The translations under genes and the position numbers were made by a program. A stretch of DNA of 64,000 nt from Bacteroidota bacterium (GTDB taxonomy: Bacteria; Bacteroidota; Bacteroidia; Chitinophagales; Chitinophagaceae), in contig JAUZNZ010000004.1 in the NCBI GenBank assembly GCA_030706735.1, positions 1 to 64,000 on the forward strand, written 5' to 3'. A model generated the notes under the pieces. It was not told the DNA's origin and ran no database searches. It worked only from the letters and a program-made list of their open reading frames with translations. Positions 1-9,192 of this stretch are shown piece by piece. Every line of letters begins with the position of its first letter. Positions within the stretch are counted from its first letter, which is position 1.

Positions 1-1599
1 AAAGTGCCCCTGGACGGAATTATCCAGGATTGGCAATATTGGGGGGATAATTACCTCTGGAATGCGATGGACTTCCTTAACCCGGAATACCCGCATCCGC
101 AAAAAATGGTCGACGATATTCACGGACTCCATGCACACATGATCATTTCCATTTGGGCTTCATTCGGCCCCATGACCAGGCAATACCATGAATTGAAACA
201 AAAGGGCATGCTGCTGGATTTTTTAACATGGCCTGAGTCAGGGTCGCAATTATGGCCTCCGCGCCTGGACTATCCTTCGGGGGTAAGGCCCTATGACCCC
301 TACAATCCGGAAGCAAGAGACATTTACTGGAGATATGCAAGTAAGGGGCTTTTCTCGATCGGCATCGACGGCTGGTGGATGGATTCCTCCGAGCCCGATC
401 ACCTCGATGCCAAACCTTCCGACCTGGACCTGAAAACCTACCTGGGGTCATTCAGGAAAGTACGCAATGCGTTTCCGCTAATGACGGTGGGCGGTGTTTC
501 GCAACATCAACATGCGGAAACCTCGGCCAAACGGGTTTTTATTTTAACCCGTTCGGCATTTGCCGGTCAGCAGCGATATGGGGCCAATACCTGGTCGGGC
601 GATATCACCTCTTCATGGGAGACCTTAAGCAAACAGATCCCGACCGGGCTCGACTTTTCTCTGAGCGGAATTCCTTATTGGAATAGCGACATTGGCGGTT
701 TTTTCCTGGGAAAGTACAGAAGGAAACTGGAGGATCCGGACTATCGTGAATTGTATGCGCGGTGGATCGAGTTCGGTACTTTTTGCCCCATGATGCGTTC
801 ACACGGCACAGATGCTCCGAGAGAGATCTATCAGTTTGGCAAGGAAGGGACCAGAACCTATGACGCTATCGCGAAATTCATTAGGTTGCGATACCGCCTG
901 CTGCCCTATATCTATGGCATTTCCCGGGACGTGACCGCCCATCAGTCCAGCATGATGCGGGCGTTAATGATGGATTTCGGCGCGGACAAGGACGTTTGGA
1001 ATGTCAATGACGAGTATATGTTCGGCAAAGCGCTGTTGGTAAGCCCGGTAGTAAGCCCGATGTACACCAAATCAACCACAAATGATAGTGGAGTGGCCGT
1101 CAAAGTAGAAGACTATAGTAAGGTCAAAACCAAAACGGTTTATCTGCCTAAAGGCGCAAACTGGTATGACTTCTGGAGCGGAGAGAAATTTTCAGGCGGA
1201 CAAAAGATTGACAAACAGGCGCCATTGGACGTTATCCCGCTTTATGTAAAGGCAGGCTCCATTTTGCCATTCGGCCCGGATGTTCAGTACGCAACGGAAA
1301 AAAAATGGGACGATCTGGAAATACGCATTTATCCCGGAGCTGACGCCGATTATACTCTGTACGAAGATGAGAACGATAATTACAATTATGAACAAGGCAA
1401 GTTCAGCGAAATAAAATTCCACTGGGACGATAAAGCCAGAAGCCTGAAGATCGGGGAAAGAGCCGGTTCATTCCCGGGAATGTTGGATCACCGCAGGTTT
1501 AGAATAACGATTGCTCCAAAATATGACAACGGCAGTGAGGTATCAGATAAATATAGATCGGTATCGTATGATGGTAAAGTGGTCGCCGTTACGTTTTGA
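1..1599 (+). CDS. GH31 alpha-xylosidase-like glycosidase, 5' end missing
   Basis: The reading frame is already open at base 1, so the N-terminal beta-sandwich part and the signal peptide lie outside the window; 532 residues remain. The catalytic barrel is recognisable. The nucleophile is the Asp in DGWWMDSSEP (residue 127 counted from the GTG at base 4) and the acid/base is the Asp in WSGDITSSW (residue 200). The IIQDWQYWG strand and the LTRSAFAGQQRYG segment are also typical of GH31. The C-terminal beta domains are complete. The same motifs occur in the complete GH31 at 53270-55861, a second paralogue. In a xyloglucan locus the expected role is removal of alpha-1,6-xylosyl side chains from oligosaccharides in the periplasm. 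Alpha-glucosidase activity cannot be excluded from sequence alone. The gene runs towards the minus-strand block and is not in its operon. Confidence 0.9.
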   Translation, partial: KVPLDGIIQDWQYWGDNYLWNAMDFLNPEYPHPQKMVDDIHGLHAHMIISIWASFGPMTRQYHELKQKGMLLDFLTWPESGSQLWPPRLDYPSGVRPYDPYNPEARDIYWRYASKGLFSIGIDGWWMDSSEPDHLDAKPSDLDLKTYLGSFRKVRNAFPLMTVGGVSQHQHAETSAKRVFILTRSAFAGQQRYGANTWSGDITSSWETLSKQIPTGLDFSLSGIPYWNSDIGGFFLGKYRRKLEDPDYRELYARWIEFGTFCPMMRSHGTDAPREIYQFGKEGTRTYDAIAKFIRLRYRLLPYIYGISRDVTAHQSSMMRALMMDFGADKDVWNVNDEYMFGKALLVSPVVSPMYTKSTTNDSGVAVKVEDYSKVKTKTVYLPKGANWYDFWSGEKFSGGQKIDKQAPLDVIPLYVKAGSILPFGPDVQYATEKKWDDLEIRIYPGADADYTLYEDENDNYNYEQGKFSEIKFHWDDKARSLKIGERAGSFPGMLDHRRFRITIAPKYDNGSEVSDKYRSVSYDGKVVAVTF

Positions 1600-1620
1600 T
1601 TAGCCCTTACGTTTTGATTA
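1589..1620. repeat. 14-bp direct repeat at the convergent gene ends
   Basis: TTACGTTTTGATTA occurs at 1589-1602 and again at 1607-1620, separated by four bases. The first copy contains the GH31 stop codon. Read on the opposite strand, the second copy contains the stop of the decayed membrane gene. It may be a small duplication made during rearrangement. Confidence 0.7.
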
Positions 1621-1816
1621 TTTCACCGTTCTTCAGCTCTTTTCCGGTATATTTTCCATACTTCAGGATCGTGTAAACCAGCCAGATAACAACGATTGGC
1701 GAAAATAGGAACATGGTAAAGGCGACGTCCCAATACTTGTCTTTCGATAACAGGGTTACTTAGAGGATTATATAACAGATCGACGACACGGTCGCCAGCA
1801 CAGGATTGCGCAGCAT
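1607..1816 (-). pseudogene. small two-helix membrane protein with internal stop
   Basis: Read from the ATG at 1816, the frame gives 18 mostly hydrophobic residues, then a TAA at 1760-1762. After that 50 more codons stay open to the stop at 1607-1609. The part after the stop reads DKYWDVAFTMFLFSPIVVIW and continues into a typical cytoplasmic tail (LKYGKYTGKEL). The whole would be about 69 residues with two membrane helices. I recall small Bacteroidota membrane proteins of this layout, with a KYGxYxGKEL-like end, but cannot confirm by search. The single nonsense codon makes it a likely pseudogene. A start after the stop, or a sequencing error, are alternatives. No function is known to me. Confidence 0.55.
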
Positions 1817-1852
1817 ATACAAAGATTTTGAGGAAGTTCATGCAGAAAGCAT

Positions 1853-1894
1853 GCCACCCCCCGGCCGAGCCACCCCCCGGCGGCCACCCCCGTC
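1853..1894. repeat. C-rich short tandem repeat
   Basis: GCCACCCCCCGGC occurs at 1853-1865 and 1869-1881, with a degenerate third copy at 1883-1894. It lies between the decayed membrane gene and the 3' end of the GH29 gene. It does not fold into an obvious terminator. Confidence 0.6.
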
Positions 1895-1904
1895 CCCAAA
1901 GGGA

Positions 1905-4007
1905 TCATTCCGTGATCACATCCAGTTCCGCATATCCCGCGTCATCATTGCCCCGGGTATTACGCAAAGCGCGCAGTTTGATATAGCGTGCCTGAACGGG
2001 CGAAAATTTTCTAATTTGCCATAGGGGATTGTTGTTGATATTGGGGAATTCCCCATCATCGGCCATCTGCCATCGCCGGCCGTCGGACGAAACAAAGAGC
2101 TGGTAGACCGCGATAAGACCCGTATGCCGCCAGTCCTGATCAGGCAGGTATCTGAAACCGGAAAGGTTTACCATTTCACCCAGATCTAATTCGAGGTCTA
2201 TGGGCATCTTCTTTTCTCCGGTGGGCGTCTTTTTCTCAGCTCCCTGGTGCCATGCCGAATTGGGATTGCCGTCAATGGTATTACCTGCATGCTGATCATC
2301 TGTTCCTATTATTTTCCATTTGGAATGGGAAATATCGAATTCTTCCCGGCTCACCGCGCTGCTTTTTCCCGACGAGGGATCGAAGGCGACGGCCTGTACA
2401 AGGACCCTTCCATCCGTGGGGAAAGGCCCGCTATATTTTGGCGACCTGCCGGTAGGCGGGGTCCCGTCCAGTGTATAATAGATGTCGGACCCGCCACCTT
2501 CCTCAAGGATGTTTATTTCCCCTGATCTGTTCCGCGAAATAAGGGGAGGGGTCAGAATGAGAGGGGCATAATAGACGGCCAGGTTGGAAATTAAGGGGCA
2601 GGCTTTGGCGTCCGTAATGGTGAGCCTCAGCTGCGTGGCAGTTACGGTAGGAAAGAGGAGCATGCGCTTGTAACCGATGGTGGTCGCCATGGCCAGCTCC
2701 TTCCATTGCCCGTCCGTCAGCGCCTCCACCCGAAAAGTTCTTACCCGCTGGCCTAGCCGGATATACTCCTGCGCCATTACCCTGTTGAATGTCGTGGGTT
2801 TCCCGAAGTCCAGGGTAATGGACGCCTGGGTTACTCCATCGTCGGTAGCCCAATAGCTGTCTTTCTGCCCGTCCGTGGCCTTGTCCGGGGCGAACGCCTT
2901 TGCATTTCCCCGTACATTGGACGCGGTGGCTCTGGCTCCGGCAGCGAGATTTACGGAGAATGCGTCCTTGACGGCCCGCGCCAGTTGCAGGGCAGCCAGG
3001 GAATCGTTTGGATGGATCAGCCCATGGCGGTCTATCGGGAAATTGAGCAGCAAGGTTGCATTGCGGCCGGAAGAATTGTAATAAAGGTCCATCAGCTGTG
3101 GCAAGTTCTTGACCTTGGAGTCCTCATAGGTATGATAGAACCAGCCCGGTCGAATGGACGTATTGACCTCGCCGGGAACCCAGGCATTCCCGTTCTCCAG
3201 TCCATAATGCAGCATGGGCCAGGTGACCTCTCCCGTGTCGTTCAGCAGGCTCCAGTTCGTTTCGCCGACATTGCCGGCTTCGGTACCCACCCAGCGGAGG
3301 TCACCCCGGTCACCTCCATCATTCCATATGACGATCTTCGGTTGCAGGCTCCGGATAAGCTGGTAGGTATTTTTCCAATCATAATAGGTTTTCGGATCGA
3401 TCTTGCGGGTTTCATTCGCTCCGCCGTAATATCCTGATCCTCCATTGGCTCCATCGAACCATATTTCGAAGATGTCCCCATAATGGGTCAGCAACTCCCT
3501 CAGCTGATTACGGAAGTACGTAATGTATTCGGGGCGGCCATACCCCGCATAGTTCCTGTCCCAGGGGGACAGGTAGATACCCAGTTTCAGACCATACTCC
3601 TTACAGGCGTCCGCCAGCTCACGCACAATGTCACCCTTGCCATTTTTCCAGGCAGTATTCTTGACGGAATACTCCGTATATTTTGACGGCCACAGGCAAA
3701 ACCCCGAATGGTGCTTGACGGTAAGGATGATCCCCTTCATGCCGGCCCCCTTGCAGACCCGCGCCCACTGACGGCAATCCAGGCTGTCGGGATTAAAGAT
3801 CCGCACATCATCGCCCCCTGAGCCCCATTCCTGGTCGGTGAACGTGTTGATAGAAAAGTGGAGAAAGGCATAGTATTCCATTTCCTGCCAACGCATCTGA
3901 TTCTCTGACGGAACAGGCCCGAAAGGCCTGGGCGCATTTTGCTGAGCAGGGCATGGGGCCGTCATACCATAGAACCATACAAAAAGATAAAACAGTTTTC
4001 TGATCAT
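1905..4007 (-). CDS. GH29 alpha-L-fucosidase with C-terminal carbohydrate-binding domains
   Basis: Exo-acting retaining alpha-L-fucosidase, 700 residues. An N-terminal signal peptide ends near AQQ at residues 21-23. The GH29 barrel covers about residues 30-355. It has the substrate-binding KHHSGF motif (98-103) and the nucleophile Asp185 in EIWFDGANG. Two F5/8 type C (CBM32-like) domains follow at about 365-490 and 575-700. Between them is a chitobiase-C-like segment containing YYTLDGTPPT. This matches secreted GH29 enzymes of Bacteroidota with lectin-like tails. It is the last gene of the minus-strand locus, 45 bp after the GH5 gene. Removal of terminal fucose from xyloglucan side chains is the likely role. 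The linkage preference (1,2 versus 1,3/1,4) cannot be read from sequence, and GH95 at 46250 may cover the 1,2 linkage. Confidence 0.93.
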   Translation of the reverse strand: MIRKLFYLFVWFYGMTAPCPAQQNAPRPFGPVPSENQMRWQEMEYYAFLHFSINTFTDQEWGSGGDDVRIFNPDSLDCRQWARVCKGAGMKGIILTVKHHSGFCLWPSKYTEYSVKNTAWKNGKGDIVRELADACKEYGLKLGIYLSPWDRNYAGYGRPEYITYFRNQLRELLTHYGDIFEIWFDGANGGSGYYGGANETRKIDPKTYYDWKNTYQLIRSLQPKIVIWNDGGDRGDLRWVGTEAGNVGETNWSLLNDTGEVTWPMLHYGLENGNAWVPGEVNTSIRPGWFYHTYEDSKVKNLPQLMDLYYNSSGRNATLLLNFPIDRHGLIHPNDSLAALQLARAVKDAFSVNLAAGARATASNVRGNAKAFAPDKATDGQKDSYWATDDGVTQASITLDFGKPTTFNRVMAQEYIRLGQRVRTFRVEALTDGQWKELAMATTIGYKRMLLFPTVTATQLRLTITDAKACPLISNLAVYYAPLILTPPLISRNRSGEINILEEGGGSDIYYTLDGTPPTGRSPKYSGPFPTDGRVLVQAVAFDPSSGKSSAVSREEFDISHSKWKIIGTDDQHAGNTIDGNPNSAWHQGAEKKTPTGEKKMPIDLELDLGEMVNLSGFRYLPDQDWRHTGLIAVYQLFVSSDGRRWQMADDGEFPNINNNPLWQIRKFSPVQARYIKLRALRNTRGNDDAGYAELDVITE

Positions 4008-4052
4008 ATAGCCCGTCCTTATTTGAGCTAAAGCTACAATATTATGGAAACT

Positions 4053-5474
4053 CTAATGGGTGCCAGCGAAGATCGCATTGACGGAACGGGCATCGATCAC
4101 GGTATCGGTCCTTCTGTCCATCAACCCGCCGGTGTCCCAAAAAAAAGGCTTCAGGCCATGGGCGATCGCCTGTTTGGTGTTGAAGGTTATCCAGTAATCC
4201 ACGGCATCGTTGTGCGTCGCAAGATCTTTCGGGTTGCTGCGCCGGTAGGCTCCATATTCGCCCATCAAAAAAGGGATGCCCTTATCCACAAATTTAGCCT
4301 TCATGCTGGCAAAATAGGCCGTTAGATTGTCTTCCTCTCCCCAGGTGGCATTGCGATCGGGCTCGATAGTTGAATGGTGTCCGGCGCCCCAGTAATAGAA
4401 CATATTCCCCCAGGAGGCATCTGAGCTCATCAGGGTAAATTGGTACGGAGTGTAGTCATGTTCTTCAAAAGCCATGCGCGCCGGCGTGGGATCGACGGGG
4501 AAATTATTGATCAGGTTGGACGGAGCCTGCACGACCAGCAACCGGTACTTGTTATGACCTCCTGTGGAACGCACCGCATCGACAAAGCTCTGGTGGTAGG
4601 ACAGCAATACATTCATTTGAGCGGCATCGGTGGGGCTTGGCTCGTTGGCACTGGCGAACATCAAATGTTCGTCGAAGTCGCGCATTCGGGTAGCTATTTG
4701 TTCCCAGAATGCCTTTTGTTTGGCGTTTATGCTATCCATCCGGGGACCGGTAGCTGTGCAATCAAGCCAACCTCCATCCCAGTGGATATTGAGCAGCACA
4801 TACAAATTGTTGTTTACGCAATACTGCACCACCTCGTGAACCCTGTTCAGCCAGTTCGGATCGATATGGGCTGTCGCCTTATTGTCCACATGGAAGTCCC
4901 AGGCACAAGGGAGCCTGACGGCATTGAAGCCGAGGTTTTTCATAGAATTTACATAGGCCGCGGTGATCTGCGGGTTGCCCCAACCCGTCTCGCCTCCCGG
5001 AGCTTCCAGGGTATTGCCGATGTTCCATCCCACGGTTACCTTGTTCACCAGCTGAGTGGCCGTGCTGGTCATTCCTGTCGAATCCGGCGCCAGCGGCGAG
5101 GCATTGTAGGATGGATAGATCGAGCTGACCTGGGAAACAGTGATCCGCCTGGCCTGCCCGTTGGTCGCCGTCACAACCAATATCCCACTCCGCGTGGCGC
5201 CGGTGGTATTCGGATTGGAAGTTAGCTTCACATTGGCCGTGCCGCTGGTTCCCGCAGATGGGCTTAGCTGCAACCAGGCGGATGCAGGGTTATCGATGCT
5301 CCATTGGGAATTGCACTTGATACTGACCATCGAGTCGGCTCCCTGCGCTGGGAAATCGATCCGGGATGCTGATATACTCAATTGAGGCGCACTGCCCGAA
5401 TTTTTCTTACATCCCAAAGACAGGGCCACGGTCATTAGGACGACCAATCGCGCGTGGGGAAATTTCGCTTTCAT
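4053..5474 (-). CDS. BACON-GH5 endo-beta-glucanase lipoprotein (xyloglucanase-like)
   Basis: 473 residues. A lipoprotein signal places the acylated Cys at residue 22 (LSLGCKKN), so surface or outer-membrane anchoring is expected. A BACON domain occupies about residues 30-116. A GH5 subfamily-4-like catalytic domain follows from about 130 to the end. The acid/base is Glu278 in ASANEPS and the nucleophile is Glu406 in LMGEYGAY. LNIHWDGGW and VRLPCAWDFH are also family motifs. This BACON plus GH5_4 architecture is that of the surface endo-xyloglucanase BoGH5A of the Bacteroides ovatus xyloglucan locus. The enzyme would cut the glucan backbone outside the cell before SusC/SusD import. It lies downstream of GH42 with a 28-bp gap, in the same direction. 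Confidence 0.92.
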   Translation of the reverse strand: MKAKFPHARLVVLMTVALSLGCKKNSGSAPQLSISASRIDFPAQGADSMVSIKCNSQWSIDNPASAWLQLSPSAGTSGTANVKLTSNPNTTGATRSGILVVTATNGQARRITVSQVSSIYPSYNASPLAPDSTGMTSTATQLVNKVTVGWNIGNTLEAPGGETGWGNPQITAAYVNSMKNLGFNAVRLPCAWDFHVDNKATAHIDPNWLNRVHEVVQYCVNNNLYVLLNIHWDGGWLDCTATGPRMDSINAKQKAFWEQIATRMRDFDEHLMFASANEPSPTDAAQMNVLLSYHQSFVDAVRSTGGHNKYRLLVVQAPSNLINNFPVDPTPARMAFEEHDYTPYQFTLMSSDASWGNMFYYWGAGHHSTIEPDRNATWGEEDNLTAYFASMKAKFVDKGIPFLMGEYGAYRRSNPKDLATHNDAVDYWITFNTKQAIAHGLKPFFWDTGGLMDRRTDTVIDARSVNAIFAGTH

Positions 5475-5502
5475 AAGTTCTACATTTCGCTGTTCTGAAA
5501 AA

Positions 5503-7548
5503 TTATTTAAATTCTATAAATTCCGGTTCGTAGGGCGGGATCACAAAATCCCCCTGGTAATCTTTATCGGAGAGGAGGCTCCGGGAGCTTCCTTTGCTCT
5601 TTATTTCTTTCGGGTCACCGCTGACATTCAAATACAGCACATGCCCCTTGTCGATCTGCCGGGCCATGACCCCCGATGGCGCCACAGGGCCCTTCCGGAT
5701 GGAAAGTTCTTCGATCAGCTGGTCCACCAGCGGGCCCAATACCTCACCCCTGGCGGGGAGTCCGACATAGATCGCCCTGCCTTTCCCATACCGGTTGGCG
5801 GTCACGACAGGATAATCCTTGTCCAGGCTGGTAATGCTGCCCATCACCTCCGCACCCCTTGGCTCGATGATCTCGAAACGGGCAGATTCCGTGGCAATAG
5901 AGGCCCCTTTGAACATGATCCCGATCTTCTTCCCGGTCAGCCGCTGCCGCGACAATTCATTCATTACGTCTGTCTCCTCATATCCTGCCACCCGGATGCC
6001 GAATACATCATTCAATAGCCCGGGATGCACAGATGCATACACCTTCCCGGTCTCGTCCAAAACGGCTGAGTTGCCGGTCATCACCACCGTGCCCCCTTCT
6101 TTCACGTAACCCCGGATCTTGGCTGCGGTCGTATCGTCCATGACCGACAAGCCGGGCAGAAAGATCAACTTATAAGACAATGCGCTCCGCGAAACGTCGA
6201 CGACCCGCGCATCCATATTTCGATAGGCGAACAGATCGAAGCAGCTCTGCAGTTGCTGTTGATGAGAATCCGGAAAGTATCCGCCCGCGATCACGCTGGG
6301 AAAGGAAAAAGCCAATCCCACCTCCGCCCGCAGCGCATAGGGGAAATATCGCTCGATCTTCCTGAACTCGGCAGCGATCTTCTTATATTCCTCGTATTTC
6401 CGGTTGGGCGTCCCGTCCCAGTCCAGCATCCCTTCCAGGTACTGCTCTTCACCTCCATGCATGCTCTGCCAGGTCCACCCGCAGACCATTTGATTGCCAT
6501 AGAACAGGGAGGCGTAAGCGGACTTGCGAATGGAGTTCGGAACAGCCGTCATGGTCGTGAATTCCGTGCACCAGAAAGGGTTGGCACTTTCAAACTGTAT
6601 CCGGGCTATCCCGAATGCCGCGTCCATCACGCCGTAATTGGTCGCCAGCGAATTTCCCGGGTAAAACCCGCAGCCCTCACGCGTCATCTTCCCTGAATAG
6701 GCGATAGGCGTATAGTCGAAAAATTTCGTGGAGCTATAATACCAGGCATTGGTATTGACAAAGGCATGAGGGGCATTGGCGTTCACTTTGTCTATGACCT
6801 TGAACAGAAATTGGTTGATCTCGTCTGAAATGAACCTCCGGAAATCCAGCATTCTTTCGGGAGCGCCGTGGATATTCCCGGATACGGGCAACCCGATCTC
6901 CTCCGGATCGCCGATCTTTCTGGACCAGCGCTGCCCCGCCCAGGCCCTGTTCAGGCTGTCGGTGCCACCGTATTTTCGCTTCAGCCAGGCAATGAACCGT
7001 TGTCTCACCGTCTCCGAATAGGAGATCGGTCCATCGCCCGATTCATTATCGATACCGAAGGCCAGAAGGGCCGGGTGATGCGCATAGTGACTGGTCAGGG
7101 AATCCGCATACCGGAGAGCATACCGCTGATAGGAGGGGTCCCCGACGTCCTCCATGTACCGGTGATTCGGGTAGAGTTTGTTCCCCCCGGCGTCCGCGAC
7201 ATCGATGGAGGGATATTTGTGATGCAGCCAAAGAGGTGCGGGCCGCACCGCAATATCCAGGATCACTTTAATGCCGGCCTTATCCATCAGGTCCATCACC
7301 CGATCGAACCATCCGAAATCGAAATGGCCTTCGGTGGGCTCATAACTGTCCCAGGCAAGGTGCCCCATCCGGACAACCCTGAAACCCGCAGCCTCCATCA
7401 GCCGGATGTCCCGTGCAATCTTCCCCGGGTCTTTATCATCGTGCGGATGATAGTTGGTGCCCACATATAACGTCTGGGAAATTGCGTGAGGGGCCACCAG
7501 AAGCCAGGCTCCCATGAGGACATACAAAAGGTTGGATCGGTTTCTCAC
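5503..7548 (-). CDS. GH42-family beta-galactosidase-like enzyme
   Basis: 681 residues. The start is a GTG at 7548; it gives a good signal peptide (RNR charged start, then hydrophobic, cleavage after AISQ at 25) and lies 5 bp after the GH39 stop. The next ATG, at 7515, would remove the charged n-region. A GH42 barrel follows, with the acid/base in GIDNES (Glu169) and a probable nucleophile in WCTEFTT (Glu329). A beta-galactosidase trimerization-like domain (about 410-600) and a small C-terminal beta domain come next. Retaining beta-galactosidase activity on galactosylated xyloglucan oligosaccharides fits the neighbours. GH42 also includes alpha-L-arabinopyranosidases, so specificity is inferred. 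It appears to occupy the place that a GH2 beta-galactosidase takes in characterised Bacteroides xyloglucan loci. Confidence 0.85.
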   Translation of the reverse strand: MRNRSNLLYVLMGAWLLVAPHAISQTLYVGTNYHPHDDKDPGKIARDIRLMEAAGFRVVRMGHLAWDSYEPTEGHFDFGWFDRVMDLMDKAGIKVILDIAVRPAPLWLHHKYPSIDVADAGGNKLYPNHRYMEDVGDPSYQRYALRYADSLTSHYAHHPALLAFGIDNESGDGPISYSETVRQRFIAWLKRKYGGTDSLNRAWAGQRWSRKIGDPEEIGLPVSGNIHGAPERMLDFRRFISDEINQFLFKVIDKVNANAPHAFVNTNAWYYSSTKFFDYTPIAYSGKMTREGCGFYPGNSLATNYGVMDAAFGIARIQFESANPFWCTEFTTMTAVPNSIRKSAYASLFYGNQMVCGWTWQSMHGGEEQYLEGMLDWDGTPNRKYEEYKKIAAEFRKIERYFPYALRAEVGLAFSFPSVIAGGYFPDSHQQQLQSCFDLFAYRNMDARVVDVSRSALSYKLIFLPGLSVMDDTTAAKIRGYVKEGGTVVMTGNSAVLDETGKVYASVHPGLLNDVFGIRVAGYEETDVMNELSRQRLTGKKIGIMFKGASIATESARFEIIEPRGAEVMGSITSLDKDYPVVTANRYGKGRAIYVGLPARGEVLGPLVDQLIEELSIRKGPVAPSGVMARQIDKGHVLYLNVSGDPKEIKSKGSSRSLLSDKDYQGDFVIPPYEPEFIEFK

Positions 7549-7553
7549 GATAT

Positions 7554-9191
7554 TTAGAGTTTGACCAGTTTTAGTAAGAAGACATCGTTTTCTCTGATCT
7601 CCCAGTCTTTCGAAAAAGGAATACCGTTCTTTACTTCGACGGTCTCCTTCAGGACCGCGGCGCCACCGTTCAGATACTTTATCTGCGCCACTTGCTGACT
7701 GCTGAGCTGGTCCGGTCTGCCCAACGACAGGTAAGTGGAATACGCGTCATTGCACTTATAGCCCACTTTATACAATTCCAGCGAATACATTCCGGCCGGC
7801 ACGTTCTCGATCCGGACGTTCAGCGTGCCTTTGGATTTGGACGGTAAGTCCCTGATATAGTAGTCCTGGTTATGTACCGAATCTCCGGGATGCGTATTGA
7901 TGAAATCCCAGATCAATGCCTGGATATTGCCCGTGGGATCCCTGCAGATCCATGATGAGGAATCGCCGTTCTTCAATTCCATATTCCCCAATTGATTCAT
8001 GAACTGGTAAGCATAGAACACCGGTTTATTGATCCCCTGGATGGTCAACATCCCAAATCCTCCGTGAAAGGGCGTAAAACGGGGGCCCGGTTCTTCAAAA
8101 ATATCGCTGAAGACCCAGTAGGACATGGAATTCGCGGCCTTTCCCACCTGCTTGAGCTTCTGTAATACATAGGACGCCTCGTGATAGCTGTCATGCAGGG
8201 GGTCCGCAGGGGTATAGGAAGAGCTCCATTCCGTATAATGAAGTTCCAGGTCAGGCATGGGCGAATTGGCGATCTCTCTCCGTGATTGAAGCACATCCCC
8301 GCTGACGCTCATCGGATTTTTGTCAAGTACGGTACCCCTGTTGCCGAACTCATCGAGATAGCCCTGCTTGACCCCATAGGCATGGGTGCTGATAAAGTCC
8401 AGCGGGACATTATTCTTATGGCAATACCCGATCATCTCCGGCACCCAGGCCGCGCCTGCGGTGGCGGGCCCTCCGACACGGTACGCGGGGTTGACGCTCT
8501 TGATGGCCTTGGCGCTGTATGTATACAGCTTAAAATAATCCTGTTGGGTGCCCGCCCAGAACCCGTCCAGGTTAGGTTCGTTCCAAACCTCAAAGTACCA
8601 GGTCTTCACTTCATCGGCGCCGTATCGATCGGTAAAATGCCGTACCAGACTGCTGACCAACGCAGCCCACTTTCCGTAATCCCTCGGCGGTGTGACATTA
8701 CCGCGCCACCAGAAGATCGTCTTGCTGCCGCTCGCAAGCCCGGATGGCATGAAGCCCAATTCCACAAAAGGCTTCATACCGATGCTGTGCAGAAAATCGA
8801 ATAAGACATCGACGTACATGAAATTACAGGATGGTTTCCCATTCTTGTCTTCCCGGTAAACGCCCATATCGTCCGATAATAGCCCGTGCATGCGGATATA
8901 CCGGAACCCGCATTCCTTTCTTACGTAGGCAAGCTGCTGCTGCCAATCGGCCCGAAGCCCTTCATTGGCCCGTCCCGCACCGACGCATTCATTGAACAGG
9001 GGATCCAGTCTCCCCTCCATCTTTGTAAAGTCGGCGCGTATAAACCGTTGCAGGATCGCCGATCGTCCTGATCCCCCCGATCCCCCAAATCCTCCCGATC
9101 CTCCCGATCTTCCCGCCCCCGGATTTTGGGCAATGGTTGCGCCCGGGCAGTAGAGATTCAGTACCGCCATGCAAATCATTATTCTTCTCAT
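7554..9191 (-). CDS. GH39-family beta-xylosidase-like glycosidase
   Basis: 545 residues. A signal peptide ends near ATIAQ (residue 22), followed by an unusual Gly/Ser-rich stretch at 24-44. The GH39 clan-A barrel starts at about 60. The acid/base is Glu205 in FEVWNEPNL and the nucleophile is Glu321 in LHYTEWSSS. GLLSDDMGVY and DFISTHAYG are typical of GH39 xylosidases. A C-terminal beta domain completes the enzyme. The start is 1 bp after the stop of the glycan-binding gene, so the two are translationally linked. GH39 members are beta-xylosidases or alpha-L-iduronidases, and some Bacteroidota members act on other linkages. Here a xylose- or arabinose-releasing exo-activity in the periplasm is inferred. 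Confidence 0.88.
   Translation of the reverse strand: MRRIMICMAVLNLYCPGATIAQNPGAGRSGGSGGFGGSGGSGRSAILQRFIRADFTKMEGRLDPLFNECVGAGRANEGLRADWQQQLAYVRKECGFRYIRMHGLLSDDMGVYREDKNGKPSCNFMYVDVLFDFLHSIGMKPFVELGFMPSGLASGSKTIFWWRGNVTPPRDYGKWAALVSSLVRHFTDRYGADEVKTWYFEVWNEPNLDGFWAGTQQDYFKLYTYSAKAIKSVNPAYRVGGPATAGAAWVPEMIGYCHKNNVPLDFISTHAYGVKQGYLDEFGNRGTVLDKNPMSVSGDVLQSRREIANSPMPDLELHYTEWSSSYTPADPLHDSYHEASYVLQKLKQVGKAANSMSYWVFSDIFEEPGPRFTPFHGGFGMLTIQGINKPVFYAYQFMNQLGNMELKNGDSSSWICRDPTGNIQALIWDFINTHPGDSVHNQDYYIRDLPSKSKGTLNVRIENVPAGMYSLELYKVGYKCNDAYSTYLSLGRPDQLSSQQVAQIKYLNGGAAVLKETVEVKNGIPFSKDWEIRENDVFLLKLVKL
9059..9122 (-). repeat. microsatellite-like Gly/Ser linker coding repeat
   Basis: A degenerate repeat of a 6- to 9-base unit (GATCCTCCC and variants on the plus strand) encodes a Gly/Ser/Arg/Phe run at residues 24-44 of the GH39 protein, directly after the signal peptide. 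Such repeats are prone to length change by slippage. It would act as a flexible spacer between the cleavage site and the barrel. Confidence 0.7.
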
Positions 9192-9192
9192 C

